Positions 1 to 8,515 of a stretch of 64,000 nt of DNA are shown here, in pieces. The stretch's first letter is position 1, and every line of letters begins with the position of its first letter. The position numbers and the translations under genes were made by a program. The stretch covers positions 1-64,000 of the forward strand of contig NZ_BMGC01000010.1 in assembly GCF_014639795.1 (NCBI RefSeq). The letters are read 5' to 3'. Source of the stretch: Gordonia jinhuaensis. GTDB taxonomy: Bacteria; Actinomycetota; Actinomycetes; Mycobacteriales; Mycobacteriaceae. The notes beneath the pieces were generated by a model that was not told the origin of the DNA, ran no database searches, and was given only the letters and a program-made list of their open reading frames with translations.

Positions 1-102
1 CCTGGAACGACAACCCCCGCCCCTACGTGTGGGTCAAGACCGCTGACCAGATCCTCGACTCCATCGCCCACTACTGCACACGAATTAATGACTCAGGACA
101 CT
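1..102 (+). mobile_element. Right end of an IS630-like insertion sequence
   Basis: This is the terminal part of the element encoding the transposase fragment. IS630 relatives insert at TA, and some prefer CTAG, duplicating TA. A CTAG lies at 101-104 exactly where the transposase ends, so the element probably terminates at about position 100-102. The terminal inverted repeat would then lie inside the transposase reading frame, and its AT-rich section is visible at 81-94. The left end is outside the window, so the terminal repeats could not be compared. Confidence 0.5.
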
Positions 103-104
103 AG
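3..104 (+). CDS. IS630-family transposase, C-terminal fragment (5' part outside window)
   Basis: An open frame enters from the left edge and gives 33 residues ending in SGH, followed by TAG at 102-104. It contains the block [10 protein letters not shown], which resembles the C-terminal W/V-T-K-T-A-D-x-I-L motif near the end of IS630-family (DDE) transposases. Only the tail is present, so catalytic residues cannot be checked. The stop codon overlaps the convergent rlmN stop codon within one CTAG tetranucleotide. The local sequence includes an AT-richer patch (cgaattaatgactc, 81-94) unlike the neighbouring rlmN. Assignment to IS630 rests on this short motif only. Confidence 0.75.
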   Translation, partial: WNDNPRPYVWVKTADQILDSIAHYCTRINDSGH

Positions 105-1234
105 ACGGCGAGCTCCTCGGCAGCGAGCTGGCCGCAGGCGGCCGCGATCTCCTGACCGCGGGTGTCGCGCACGGTGCACGACACGCCTTGGGCGCGGACC
201 CGACGGACGAACTCACGCTCGACATCCTTGGGGCTGGCATCCCACTGCGAACCCGGGGTCGGGTTGAGCGGGATGAGGTTCACATGCGCCCGCGACCCCA
301 GCGCCGAGTGCAGCTTCTTGCCGAGCATGTCCGCGCGCCACGGCTGGTCGTTGATGTCACGGATGAGGGCGTATTCGATCGACACACGCCGGCCGCTGGT
401 GTCGGCGTAGTACCGCGCCGCGTCGAGCACCTCGGACACCGACCAGCGGTTGTTCACCGGCACCAGCGTGTCGCGCAACTCGTCGTCGGGAGTGTGCAGC
501 GACACCGCGAGCGTCACCGACAGTCCCTCGTCTGCCAGACGGCGGATCGCCGGGGCCAGCCCGACGGTCGACACGGTGACCGAACGCGCCGAGATACCGA
601 AGCCGTCGGGCGCCGGCGAGGTGATCTTGCGGACGGCGTCGACCACCCGCTTGTAGTTGGCCAGCGGTTCACCCATGCCCATGAACACCACGTTCGACAG
701 GCGTCCCGGCTCGCCGAGCTCGCCGTCGCGCAGGGCGCGTGCGGCCGCGCGCACCTGGTCGACGATCTCGGCGGTCGACAGGTTGCGGTCGAGTCCGCCC
801 TGCCCGGTCGCGCAGAACGGGCAGGCCATACCGCAGCCGGCCTGGCTCGACACGCACAGGGTGTTTCGGGTGCCGCCCTCGGAGTTCTCATAGCGCATGA
901 GCACCGACTCCAGCAGCGTGCCGTCGTGCAGCCGCCACAGCGTCTTACGGGTGTCGCCGCCGTCGCACTCGATGTGGCGCACCGGCGTCATCAGCGTCGG
1001 GAACAGCCGTTCGCGCAGGTCGTCGCGGATCCCGGCGGGAACGTCGGTCATCTCGGCCGGGTCACCGACCAGTCGCGCGTAGTACTGGCGAGCGAGCTGA
1101 TCGGCGCGGAACGCGGGCAGACCGAGCTCGCCGACCACCTCACGCCGCTGTTCCGACGACAGGTCAGCGAAGTGTGTCGGGGGTTTACCCCGCTTCGGTG
1201 CGTCGAAAACGAGGGGAAGTGCAGGTCCGGCCAT
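101..1234 (-). CDS. rlmN: 23S rRNA (adenine-2503-C2)/tRNA methyltransferase RlmN
   Basis: This radical-SAM enzyme methylates C2 of A2503 in 23S rRNA (and A37 in some tRNAs), affecting the peptidyl-transferase centre. The 377-residue protein has the 4Fe-4S motif C134-x3-C138-x2-C141 (CGMACPFC). A conserved Cys lies in LCVSS just before it, and a C-terminal AACGQL supplies the methyl-carrying Cys at about residue 367. Length and motif order are normal for the family. The gene is convergent with the transposase fragment, and its TAG stop is formed within the CTAG shared with that element, so the insertion left the protein end intact. It is transcribed away from the divergent LapA-type gene at 1346. 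Confidence 0.97.
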   Translation of the reverse strand: MAGPALPLVFDAPKRGKPPTHFADLSSEQRREVVGELGLPAFRADQLARQYYARLVGDPAEMTDVPAGIRDDLRERLFPTLMTPVRHIECDGGDTRKTLWRLHDGTLLESVLMRYENSEGGTRNTLCVSSQAGCGMACPFCATGQGGLDRNLSTAEIVDQVRAAARALRDGELGEPGRLSNVVFMGMGEPLANYKRVVDAVRKITSPAPDGFGISARSVTVSTVGLAPAIRRLADEGLSVTLAVSLHTPDDELRDTLVPVNNRWSVSEVLDAARYYADTSGRRVSIEYALIRDINDQPWRADMLGKKLHSALGSRAHVNLIPLNPTPGSQWDASPKDVEREFVRRVRAQGVSCTVRDTRGQEIAAACGQLAAEELAV

Positions 1235-1345
1235 ACATCAACGGTCCCGCATTTGGGCCTGGAATGCCAATTGCGACCGGGTCGGCTCGCGCGTGTCGGA
1301 CGGGAATACCCCCGGAGACGGCCGGCGACGGGTGATCATGAAGGT

Positions 1346-1801
1346 ATGGCCAGCAACGAACCCACCCCGTCGTCGAGCAGCGATCCCGCCGCCACTCCCC
1401 AGGGGACCGCCGGGTCGACCCCCACTCCGACTCCTGCCCCGAGTGCCTCCCCGGCGGGAAGCGCGGGCACACAGGGAGTCGACACGTCCTCGAAGTCCTC
1501 CAAGAAATCGACGAAGAAGTCCACCTCGGCGGCCGAGCAGGCACTGGCCAAGGTCGATCACAATCGCTCCCGCACCATCTGGGCCGGGGTCTTCGTCGTC
1601 GCGATCATCCTGATCCTGCTGCTGGTGTTCATCGTGCAGAACCTCGACCAGACGCGCGTGCACCTCTGGTTCTGGACGGTTGATCTGCCACTGGGCGTGA
1701 GCCTGCTGATCGCGGCGATCGCCGGCGGTCTCATCATCGGGATCATCGGAGCGGTCCGGATCTTCCAGCTCCGCAAAGCGCTCAAGAGCCTGCGTTCCTG
1801 A
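1346..1801 (+). CDS. LapA-domain (DUF1049) membrane protein
   Basis: The 151-residue protein has a low-complexity N-terminal half rich in Ser, Thr, Pro and Lys (residues about 1-65). Two hydrophobic segments follow, with the LapA-like order TM1 (AGVFVVAIILILLLVF), a short VQN-containing loop, and TM2 (LLIAAIAGGLIIGII), then a basic tail. The exact function of actinobacterial LapA-domain proteins is not established; they are small inner-membrane proteins. I chose the ATG at 1346 because the frame upstream is antisense to rlmN and not protein-like. An AAGG lies directly before it, closer than ideal. It is divergent from rlmN and convergent with cdsA. Confidence 0.8.
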   Translation: MASNEPTPSSSSDPAATPQGTAGSTPTPTPAPSASPAGSAGTQGVDTSSKSSKKSTKKSTSAAEQALAKVDHNRSRTIWAGVFVVAIILILLLVFIVQNLDQTRVHLWFWTVDLPLGVSLLIAAIAGGLIIGIIGAVRIFQLRKALKSLRS

Positions 1802-1805
1802 CCCG

Positions 1806-1821
1806 GGCCGGCCGTCCGGCC
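1806..1821. terminator. Short GC hairpin between convergent LapA-type gene and cdsA
   Basis: GGCCGG and CCGGCC form a 6-bp stem around a CCGT loop, five bases after the LapA-type stop codon. There is no U-tract. It could serve as a terminator for the plus-strand gene or bidirectionally, but it is weak. Confidence 0.3.
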
Positions 1822-1873
1822 TGCGGTGGGGCACACACCGTGGTGCCGGGCGCCGGCGATCGCCAGAGGGGCG

Positions 1874-2725
1874 TCACAGCAGTGCGGTGAGCACCGCCCA
1901 CACGATGAACGCCGAGGGCAGCAGCGAGTCGAGTCGATCCATGATGCCCCCGTGACCGGGCAGGATCGTGCCCATGTCCTTGATACCGAGGTCGCGCTTG
2001 ACCTGGGACTCGACCAGGTCTCCCAGCGTCGCGCAGATGACCAGCACCGGCCCGAGGATCAGCCCCACCCACCAGTGGGTGTCGAGGAGGAACTCGACCG
2101 TGAGGATCGCCCCGGCGGTGCCGAACACCAGCGAGCCGACGAACCCCTCCCAGGACTTCTTCGGACTGATCGCCGGCACCATCGGGTGTTTGCCGAATAG
2201 AACGCCGGCGACGTAGCCACCGACGTCCGAGCACACCACCACGATCATCAGCGTGAACACGCGACCGGAACCGTGAGCCTGGGTGACCATCATGGCCCCG
2301 AACGAGGCCAGCAGCGGCAGCCATGCGGTGACGAACACCGTGGCAGAACAGTCACGCAGATAGTTCTTGTGGCCGTGTTCGTCGGTGACGTGCATGAACA
2401 GCCGCCACACCATGGTCACCAGCACGGTGGCGGTGAACGCCACCAGCACCCCGGTGGTCCCCCACGGCCACGATCCCCAGATCATGGCTTGTCCGCCGAC
2501 GATCAGCGGGACCGTGGCGATGGCGTAACCGGCGTCTCGCAGACGGTGGGAGACCTCCCAGCTCGCCACGGCGATCGCCACCGCGACCACGCCGATCCAC
2601 ACCATCGGGACGTAGATGAGGATGAGGATGAGTGCGACACCGAGTGTCGCGCCGACCGCGATCGCCGCGGGCAGGTTCCTCCCCGCCCGCGACTTCTTCG
2701 GTTCGACGGCAGCACCGTCAGTCAC
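1874..2725 (-). CDS. cdsA: Phosphatidate cytidylyltransferase
   Basis: CdsA converts phosphatidic acid and CTP to CDP-diacylglycerol, the precursor of phosphatidylinositol, phosphatidylglycerol and cardiolipin, at the inner membrane. The protein has about eight hydrophobic segments. The C-terminal signature runs KKSWEGFVGSLVFG, then LVESQVKRDLGIKDMGTILPGHGGIMDRLDS, typical of the family (S-x-K-R-x4-K-D-x5-P-G-H-G-G-x2-D-R). I chose a GTG at 2725 (283 aa); another GTG at 2737 has a better-spaced GGAG. The longer open frame to 2791 adds a non-conserved basic stretch. It lies directly downstream of frr, as in mycobacteria. Confidence 0.95.
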   Translation of the reverse strand: MTDGAAVEPKKSRAGRNLPAAIAVGATLGVALILILIYVPMVWIGVVAVAIAVASWEVSHRLRDAGYAIATVPLIVGGQAMIWGSWPWGTTGVLVAFTATVLVTMVWRLFMHVTDEHGHKNYLRDCSATVFVTAWLPLLASFGAMMVTQAHGSGRVFTLMIVVVCSDVGGYVAGVLFGKHPMVPAISPKKSWEGFVGSLVFGTAGAILTVEFLLDTHWWVGLILGPVLVICATLGDLVESQVKRDLGIKDMGTILPGHGGIMDRLDSLLPSAFIVWAVLTALL

Positions 2726-2855
2726 CGTGTTTCCCACTCCCCACTCCACCTGCCGGCCATTTCGCTTGCAGCCCGCTCGTCTGCCGCCCACTCGTCTGGC
2801 CCCGCAGACGGCGCATCGACGTGGCTGCCGTCCATGCGCTCACACATCCGTGGAC

Positions 2856-2877
2856 CCTCGCCCGTGACCGGGCGAGG
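2856..2877 (-). terminator. Hairpin downstream of frr
   Basis: CCTCGCCC (2856-2863) pairs perfectly with GGGCGAGG (2870-2877) around a 6-nt loop, four bases past the frr stop codon. A U-tract is lacking, which is usual in this GC-rich group. It may separate pyrH-frr from cdsA or only attenuate read-through. Confidence 0.55.
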
Positions 2878-2880
2878 AAC

Positions 2881-3438
2881 TCAGACCTCCAGCAGTTCGG
2901 ATTCCTTGTGCTTGACCAACTCGTCGACCTGGCTGACATAGCCGGCGGTCGTCTTGTCGAGGTCCTTCTCCGCGCGAGTCACCTCGTCTTCGCCGGCCTC
3001 GCCGTCCTTCTGGATCCGCTTGAGCTCGTCGACCGCCTTGCGACGCACGTTACGGATGGCGACCTTGGCGTCCTCACCCTTGGCCTTGGCCTGCTTCACC
3101 AGTTCGCGACGACGGTCCTCGGTGAGCTGCGGTACCGACACCCGGATCAGGTTTCCGTCATTGGTCGGGTTGACGCCCAGGTCGGAGTTACGGATCGCGG
3201 TCTCGATCGCGCCCAGGGTGGAGGCCTCATATGGCTTGATGACCACCAGCCGCGGCTCGGGTGTGGTGATCGAGGCGACCTGGGTCACCGGGGTCATGGA
3301 CCCGTAGTAGTCGATGACGATGCGGTTGAACATCGCCGGATTGGCCCGACCGGTCCGGATGGAGCCCATGTCGTCCTTGGCGACGCTGACCGCCTTGTCC
3401 ATCTTCTCTTCGGCATCCAACAGCGCTTCGTCGATCAT
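2881..3438 (-). CDS. frr: Ribosome recycling factor
   Basis: RRF acts with EF-G to split the post-termination ribosome. The 185-residue protein begins [13 protein letters not shown] and contains the family blocks [13 protein letters not shown], the Y-G-S-x-T-P motif, and a Lys/Arg-rich helix ([21 protein letters not shown]). Its length matches the usual 185. The ATG at 3438 is preceded by a strong GGAGG seven bases upstream. A longer in-frame ATG at 3504 adds a non-conserved sequence and lacks such a site. It lies downstream of pyrH with a 138-bp gap. Confidence 0.97.
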   Translation of the reverse strand: MIDEALLDAEEKMDKAVSVAKDDMGSIRTGRANPAMFNRIVIDYYGSMTPVTQVASITTPEPRLVVIKPYEASTLGAIETAIRNSDLGVNPTNDGNLIRVSVPQLTEDRRRELVKQAKAKGEDAKVAIRNVRRKAVDELKRIQKDGEAGEDEVTRAEKDLDKTTAGYVSQVDELVKHKESELLEV

Positions 3439-3576
3439 GGACGCACCTCCTGATCTGTTCTCGTCCGAGCCGTTCTCCGATGTTCGCGCCTGGTGTGCGG
3501 ACATCGCGTCATGTCTGGACCCCGGTAGCGGTCCGTCTTCATCCTGTCACCTCGCCGGTGACCGCCGGAACAGCCG

Positions 3577-4371
3577 TCACGAGGTGGAGACCAGCGTCCC
3601 GATGTTCTCACCGGCCACCGCCCGGGCGATGTTGCCGCGCTCGAGCAGATTGAACACCAACATGGGCATCTTGTTGTCCATACACAGACTGAACGCCGTC
3701 GCGTCGGCGACCTTGAGGTTCTTCTCGAGTACTTCGCGGTGGCTGATCTCGCGGTACAGCGTGGCGTCGGGGTTGGTACGCGGGTCGTCCGAGTAGACAC
3801 CGTCGACCGCCTTGGCCATCAGCACCACCTCGGCCTTGATCTCCAGGGCACGTTGAGCAGCCGTGGTGTCGGTGGAGAAGTACGGCAGTCCCATACCGGC
3901 CCCGAAGATCACCACTCGCCCCTTCTCGAGATGGCGCTGGGCCCGAAGCGGGATGTACGGCTCGGCGACCTGCCCCATCGTGATGGCGGTCTGCACGCGT
4001 GTGGTGATCCCGCGCTTCTCCAGGAAGTCCTGCAGCGCAAGGGAATTCATGACGGTCCCCAGCATCCCCATGTAGTCCGAGCGCGAGCGCTCGAGTCCGC
4101 GCTGCTGCAGTTCGGCGCCGCGGAAGAAATTGCCGCCGCCGATCACCACCGCCACCTGGACGCCGGATTCGACCACCTCGGCGATCTGGTCGGCGACCGT
4201 GGACACCACGTCGGGATCCAGACCCACCGATCCCCCGCCGAACATCTCGCCCCCGAGCTTGAGCAGCACCCGCCGGAACGCCGGGCGCCCGACGGCCGAC
4301 GAGCCGCCCTCGCCGGTGGAATCATCGGAATCTGTCGGTTGGTTGTCGGTCGACGCGACGTCGGCACTCAC
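3577..4371 (-). CDS. pyrH: Uridylate kinase (UMP kinase)
   Basis: PyrH phosphorylates UMP to UDP in pyrimidine nucleotide synthesis. It belongs to the amino-acid-kinase fold and is hexameric and GTP/UTP-regulated in bacteria. The sequence shows [11 protein letters not shown] near the start of the catalytic core, [21 protein letters not shown], and the C-terminal nucleotide-binding [12 protein letters not shown] chose the GTG at 4371 (264 aa) because AGGAG lies seven bases upstream. The first 35 or so residues are acidic, Ser/Thr-rich and non-conserved. It is separated from tsf by a strong hairpin, so it probably has its own promoter. Confidence 0.95.
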   Translation of the reverse strand: MSADVASTDNQPTDSDDSTGEGGSSAVGRPAFRRVLLKLGGEMFGGGSVGLDPDVVSTVADQIAEVVESGVQVAVVIGGGNFFRGAELQQRGLERSRSDYMGMLGTVMNSLALQDFLEKRGITTRVQTAITMGQVAEPYIPLRAQRHLEKGRVVIFGAGMGLPYFSTDTTAAQRALEIKAEVVLMAKAVDGVYSDDPRTNPDATLYREISHREVLEKNLKVADATAFSLCMDNKMPMLVFNLLERGNIARAVAGENIGTLVSTS

Positions 4372-4576
4372 GGTCGCACTCCTGTCTGCCCGGGTCGGCA
4401 TAGCCGCGCTGCGGCGGTAAACGTGACCGCGCACGGCTCTCGGGAATCAGCTGTGCGACGGCGCGAACTAGACGGTTGTGGAGCTGGATGGCAGCGGACT
4501 GCCGGCGGTGCGGGCGCATGCGGATCGCCGGGCGATCCGATCACCTGCTGCCATCATCCTATGCACCACACACGAA

Positions 4577-4614
4577 ACGGACCCCGTGGTGGCATATCGC
4601 CACCCGGGGTCCGT
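4577..4614 (-). terminator. Intrinsic-type hairpin after tsf
   Basis: ACGGACCCCG (4577-4586) pairs with CGGGGTCCGT (4605-4614). Inside it GGTGGC (4588-4593) pairs with GCCACC (4599-4604), with one bulged T and a loop of 5 nt. It sits 9 bp past the tsf stop codon, and the minus strand continues into TTTCGTG. This is a convincing terminator for rpsB-tsf. Confidence 0.85.
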
Positions 4615-4623
4615 TCGGAGAAA

Positions 4624-5448
4624 TCAGGCCTGGCCGACCTCGAAGCGGGTGAAACCCTTGACGGTCACGCCGGCGTCGTCGAGCAGTGCCTTGACGGTCT
4701 TCTTCGAATCCTGGACCGACGGCTGCTCCACCAGCACGACGTCCTTGAAGAAGCCGTTGAGCCGGCCCTCGACGATCTTCGGCAGCGCCTGCTCGGGCTT
4801 GCCCTCTTCCTTTGCGGTCTGCTCGGCGATGCTGCGCTCCTTCTCGACGATGTCGGCGGGCACCTCATCGCGAGTGGTGTACTTGGCCTTCAGCGCGGCG
4901 ACCTGCATCGCGGCGGCGCGAGCGGCCTCCGCGGCGGCGTCACCCTCACCGGTGTAGGACACCAGCACGCCCACGGCCGGCGGCAGGTCCGAGGCACGCT
5001 TGTGCAGGTAGACCGCGACGGGACCGTCGTAGTAGACCACGCGACGCAGCTCGAGCTTCTCGCCGATCTTGGCGGAGAGCGCCTGCACGGCGTCGGCGAC
5101 GGTGCCGTCACCGAGAGCGGCAGCCTTGAGCTCGTCGAGATCGCTGGTCTTGGCCGCGGCGGCCGCATCCAGGATCTGGTCGGCGAGCTGCTGGAACTCG
5201 GCGTTCTTGGCGACGAAGTCGGTCTCGGAGTTCAGCTCGATGAGCACGCCGTCCTTGGCGGCGACGAGGCCCTCGGCCGTGGACCGCTCGGCGCGCTTGC
5301 CGACGTCCTTGGCTCCCTTGATACGAAGCTCCTCGACGGCCTTCTCGAAGTCGCCGTCGTTGTTCTCCAGGGCCTTCTTGCAGTCGAGCATGCCTGCGCC
5401 GGTCAGTTCGCGCAGACGCTTCACATCAGCTGCGGTGTAGTTCGCCAT
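4624..5448 (-). CDS. tsf: Elongation factor Ts
   Basis: EF-Ts catalyses GDP release from EF-Tu. The 274-residue protein starts [20 protein letters not shown] with the UBA-like N-terminal domain and the conserved D-C-K-K-A-L. The core follows with [14 protein letters not shown] and the KxAxExTAEG-like [11 protein letters not shown]-terminal module covers the coiled-coil region. A GGAGG lies 10 nt upstream of the ATG. It is downstream of rpsB, the nearly universal pairing, but a hairpin lies between them. Confidence 0.97.
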   Translation of the reverse strand: MANYTAADVKRLRELTGAGMLDCKKALENNDGDFEKAVEELRIKGAKDVGKRAERSTAEGLVAAKDGVLIELNSETDFVAKNAEFQQLADQILDAAAAAKTSDLDELKAAALGDGTVADAVQALSAKIGEKLELRRVVYYDGPVAVYLHKRASDLPPAVGVLVSYTGEGDAAAEAARAAAMQVAALKAKYTTRDEVPADIVEKERSIAEQTAKEEGKPEQALPKIVEGRLNGFFKDVVLVEQPSVQDSKKTVKALLDDAGVTVKGFTRFEVGQA

Positions 5449-5486
5449 CTCGGGCGAGCCTCCTTAGTGGTTTCGGAAATAACACA

Positions 5487-5519
5487 GGTGCCCCGAGCCC
5501 TCACGGGTCTCGGGGCACC
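5487..5519 (-). terminator. Hairpin between rpsB and tsf
   Basis: GGTGCCCCGAG (5487-5497) and CTCGGGGCACC (5509-5519) are perfectly complementary around an 11-nt loop. It lies 26 bp past the rpsB stop codon and 39 bp before tsf. It probably attenuates transcription into tsf, or terminates an rpsB-only transcript. Confidence 0.75.
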
Positions 5520-5545
5520 CGCTGTGGTGTCTGTCGATTACTCGC

Positions 5546-6385
5546 TCAGGCGGTGGCGGGCGGCTCGGTCGCGGCCGGAGCCTCGGCGGCGACCTCAGCG
5601 GCCGGTGCGGCGGCCTGGGTCAGCAGTTCCTGCTCCCACTCGGCGAGCGGCTCACCTGCGCCGGCCTCCGGCTTTGCATCGGCGTCGGCGTTCTGGCCGG
5701 CACGGGCCTGAACACCCTCGGCCACGGCCGAGGCGACGACATGGGTGAGCAGCGCGGCGCTGCGGATCGCGTCGTCGTTGCCCGGGATCGGGTAGTCGAC
5801 GAGATCGGGGTCGCAGTTGGTGTCGAGGATCGCGATCACCGGGATGTTCAGCTTGCGGGCCTCGCCGACGGCGATGTGCTCCTTGTTGGTGTCCACGACC
5901 CAGATGGCCGAGGGGACCTTGGCCATGTCGCGGATACCACCGAGGGTGCGCTCGAGCTTGTTCTTCTCACGCGTGAGCATGAGGATTTCCTTCTTGGTGC
6001 GTCCCTCGAAGCCGCCGGTCTGCTCCATCGCCTCGAGTTCCTTCAGGCGCTGCAGGCGCTTGTGGACGGTCGAGAAGTTGGTGAGCATGCCACCGAGCCA
6101 GCGCTGGTTGACGTACGGCATGCCGACGCGGGTCGCCTCGGCAGCGATCGACTCCTGCGCCTGCTTCTTGGTGCCGACGAAGAGGATCGTGCCACCGTGG
6201 GCGACGGTCTCCTTGACGAACTCGTACGCCTTGTCGATGTAGGTCAGCGTCTGCTGAAGGTCGATGATGTAGATGCCGTTGCGGTCGGTGAAGATGAATC
6301 GCTTCATCTTCGGGTTCCAACGGCGGGTCTGATGCCCGAAGTGTGTGCCGCTGTCCAGCAGCTGCTTCATGGTCACGACAGCCAT
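5546..6385 (-). CDS. rpsB: 30S ribosomal protein S2
   Basis: S2 binds late in 30S assembly and helps recruit S1. The 279-residue protein begins [27 protein letters not shown] and contains the family signature [24 protein letters not shown], and [16 protein letters not shown]. The last 50 residues or so are an Ala/Glu/Pro-rich extension beyond the usual core, common in actinomycetes. The ATG at 6385 has AAGGA nine bases upstream; the in-frame codons to 6394 are not needed. It is the first gene of the rpsB-tsf unit, with a structured leader. Confidence 0.97.
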   Translation of the reverse strand: MAVVTMKQLLDSGTHFGHQTRRWNPKMKRFIFTDRNGIYIIDLQQTLTYIDKAYEFVKETVAHGGTILFVGTKKQAQESIAAEATRVGMPYVNQRWLGGMLTNFSTVHKRLQRLKELEAMEQTGGFEGRTKKEILMLTREKNKLERTLGGIRDMAKVPSAIWVVDTNKEHIAVGEARKLNIPVIAILDTNCDPDLVDYPIPGNDDAIRSAALLTHVVASAVAEGVQARAGQNADADAKPEAGAGEPLAEWEQELLTQAAAPAAEVAAEAPAATEPPATA

Positions 6386-6417
6386 GAGTATCAATCCTTT
6401 GTGTGCAGTTCATGCCG

Positions 6418-6467
6418 ACACCGGATGGTGGTCGGCCCTGGCGTCCGCGCCAGGAGGAACCCGGTGT
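6418..6467 (-). promoter_or_regulatory. Structured rpsB leader (candidate autoregulatory element)
   Basis: Two nested stems lie 33-82 nt upstream of the rpsB start. The outer stem is ACACCGG (6418-6424) with CCGGTGT (6461-6467). The inner stem is CCTGGCG (6437-6443) with CGCCAGG (6448-6454) around TCCG. Ribosomal protein S2 represses its own operon through the leader in other bacteria. Whether this structure does so here is inference. Confidence 0.4.
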
Positions 6468-6762
6468 GAACGGGACTGCCCTCATGGCGGTCTCACGAAC
6501 CGTGGTGAACACGGCTCGAACGCGGACGCGCGAAGTCACCTCACCGCGTGATGAGGTGCGGGTGAAGTCTACGCGCCAGGTGCGTCAACAACGAAATCAC
6601 TCCCGTGATGGCACCGGCACGGAACCTCGAGAGGTGTAACGGCGTCCAAGTTGTGTGCATTCCCCCACACGTTCTTTCTCCGCTGGTTCCTTCTCCACTG
6701 GTCACCTCGCTCCTGTTCGACCTCTCCCCGCTCTTGGGCCTCTCGTGTGCGCTGGACGTCCG

Positions 6763-7344
6763 GTGGCGGTGATCCCACCTGTGCGCCGGGATCCGGCCCG
6801 CGCACGGCCACTGGTCGGGCCAACGGTCATCGCCCTTCTGATCGCGCTGCTCCTGGCTTGCAGTCGGGCTCCCGCGGGGGCCGCACCGCCGGGCTCCGGA
6901 ACCTACGGGTGGCCGCTGAACCCACGCCCGGCCGTGGTCGCCGCCTTCGATCCGCCCGCCCAGCGCTGGCAGACCGGCCACCGCGGTGTCGATCTCGCCG
7001 TCGCGCCCGGCTCACCCGTGCTCAGCGCGGGTCCCGGCACGGTGCGGTTCGCCGGTGTGGTGGCCGGCCGGCCCACCGTGTCGATCGCACACCCCGACGG
7101 CACGATCACCACCTACGAACCGGTGACCGCGTCGGTGCGCGCCGGGACGGTCGTGGCGCGCGGAGATCAGATCGGAGTGGTGCAGGCAGGCCACCCCGGC
7201 TGTCGCGCCGCGGCCTGCCTGCACTGGGGTGCTCGCCGTGGCAGCGGCCACCAGGCCGTCTACCTCGACCCGCTCTCGTTGCTCGGCGCGGTACACATGC
7301 GCTTGAAACCACTACAACCCCACGACGCGGAACTCGCTAGCTGA
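6763..7344 (+). CDS. M23-family (LytM/peptidoglycan endopeptidase-like) lipoprotein candidate
   Basis: The C-terminal half has the M23 fold: GHRGVDL carries the zinc-site H-x3-D. A later CLHWGAR occupies the position of the second motif H-x-H. The first His of H-x-H is replaced by Cys, so activity may be lost or altered; many short actinobacterial relatives show this pattern. The N-terminus has a hydrophobic run ending LLLAC, a plausible lipobox, so export as a lipoprotein is likely. The start is uncertain: I used a GTG at 6763 giving a normal signal peptide (193 aa), but the frame is open back to a GTG at 6655. It is divergent from rpsB and convergent with xerC, as in mycobacteria. Confidence 0.8.
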   Translation: MAVIPPVRRDPARARPLVGPTVIALLIALLLACSRAPAGAAPPGSGTYGWPLNPRPAVVAAFDPPAQRWQTGHRGVDLAVAPGSPVLSAGPGTVRFAGVVAGRPTVSIAHPDGTITTYEPVTASVRAGTVVARGDQIGVVQAGHPGCRAAACLHWGARRGSGHQAVYLDPLSLLGAVHMRLKPLQPHDAELAS

Positions 7345-7415
7345 CCGGCACACGCCATGGACCCAGCGACCAGCACACCGGGCCACGACCGTCACCGCAG
7401 GTCCCCGACGCGACC

Positions 7416-8402
7416 TCAGGCTCGCGGATGCGCCTGTCGGTGCGCCGCACGCAGGCGCTCGACGCTGACATGGGTGTAGAGCTGCGTGGTCTGCAGCGAC
7501 GAGTGCCCGAGCATCTCCTGGACCACGCGCAGGTCGGCGCCGCCTTCGAGGAGGTGGGTCGCGGCCGAGTGCCGCAGCCCGTGCGGGCCTATATCGGGCG
7601 CCCCCGACACCGCGTCGACCGCGCGGTGCACCACGGTGCGCGCCATCCGCTGATCGAGGCGCCCGCCCTTCGCGCCGACGAACAGCGCCGATCCCGCCCG
7701 CTGTGTCGCCAGCTCCGGACGGCCCCGGTCGATCCACGCCGCGACCGCGCGATCAGCGGGCACCCCGAACGGAACAGACCGCTGCTTGTTGCCCTTGCCG
7801 ATCACGCGGACCACCCGTCGGCCCCGGTCGACGTCACCGATGTCCAGACCGCACAGCTCCCCCACGCGAATCCCGGTGGCGTACAGCAATTCCAGTATCG
7901 CGGTGTCGCGCAGGACGATCGGATCATCGGGGTCGACAACGCGGGGCGCGTTACCACCCGCATCGCTGGTCCCACCGTCCTCACCGCCGCTGGGACCCGA
8001 ACTCTCATTGGGACCCTCACAGCCACTGTGACCGGCCGCGCGCGTGAGGACCTCGCGCGCCTGCGATGCGGTGAGCACCGGCGGCAGGGTGCGATGCGCG
8101 GTGGGTGCTTGGAGGCGCACGGACGGGTCGGCACTCATGATCTGTTGTCGGGCGGCCCAGGCGCAGAAAGACTTCGCCGAGGACACCCGGCGGGCGATGG
8201 TGGTGCGAGCGGCTCCGCTACGGGTGTGTTCGGCGAGCCAGGCACGCAACAGCGCGAGGTCGATGTCGGGTATCGCGACGCCGCGGGCACCGGCGAAGGC
8301 GACCAGCGATCGCGCATCGCCCAGGTAGGCGCGCACGCTGTGCGGACTCATCGCCCGCTCCAGCCGCAGGTATTCGCCGTAGGGCGACAACACATCGGCC
8401 AT
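7416..8402 (-). CDS. xerC: Tyrosine recombinase XerC
   Basis: XerC cleaves at dif with XerD to resolve chromosome dimers. The protein has 328 residues. An N-terminal SAM-like core-binding domain (about 1-105) is followed by a catalytic domain with R179 (ATGIRVGEL), a Lys in the beta-hairpin (VIGKGNKQR), H274-x2-R277 (HGLRHSA), H300 (LGHSS) and the nucleophile Y309 (TQLYTHV). A Gly/Ser/Asp-rich insertion of about 33 residues (124-156) lies between the domains and is not normal for XerC. The chromosomal context beside dprA supports the housekeeping role rather than a phage integrase. Confidence 0.93.
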   Translation of the reverse strand: MADVLSPYGEYLRLERAMSPHSVRAYLGDARSLVAFAGARGVAIPDIDLALLRAWLAEHTRSGAARTTIARRVSSAKSFCAWAARQQIMSADPSVRLQAPTAHRTLPPVLTASQAREVLTRAAGHSGCEGPNESSGPSGGEDGGTSDAGGNAPRVVDPDDPIVLRDTAILELLYATGIRVGELCGLDIGDVDRGRRVVRVIGKGNKQRSVPFGVPADRAVAAWIDRGRPELATQRAGSALFVGAKGGRLDQRMARTVVHRAVDAVSGAPDIGPHGLRHSAATHLLEGGADLRVVQEMLGHSSLQTTQLYTHVSVERLRAAHRQAHPRA

Positions 8403-8425
8403 GGGACCACTTCACGCTCTGCGCG

Positions 8426-8453
8426 ACGCCGGGGCAACCGTTGGCCCCGGCGT
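8426..8453 (-). terminator. Hairpin downstream of the siderophore-interacting gene
   Basis: ACGCCGGGGC (8426-8435) pairs perfectly with GCCCCGGCGT (8444-8453) around an 8-nt loop. It lies between the stop codon at 8516 and the xerC start at 8402. It would isolate xerC from its upstream neighbour. Confidence 0.65.
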
Positions 8454-8515
8454 GTCGCCGTCGACCGCACTGGCCGCAGCCGCCACCGAGCCGCCCGCCC
8501 GCAGGGTCGCGGCGC

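Noticed and set aside
188-1345. 537-residue plus-strand frame reading into the LapA-type gene
   Set aside because: The part before 1346 is antisense to rlmN and has no conserved motif.
3739-5748. 669-residue plus-strand open frame
   Set aside because: Antisense to pyrH and tsf, His/Gly/Arg-rich and created by GC-biased third positions.
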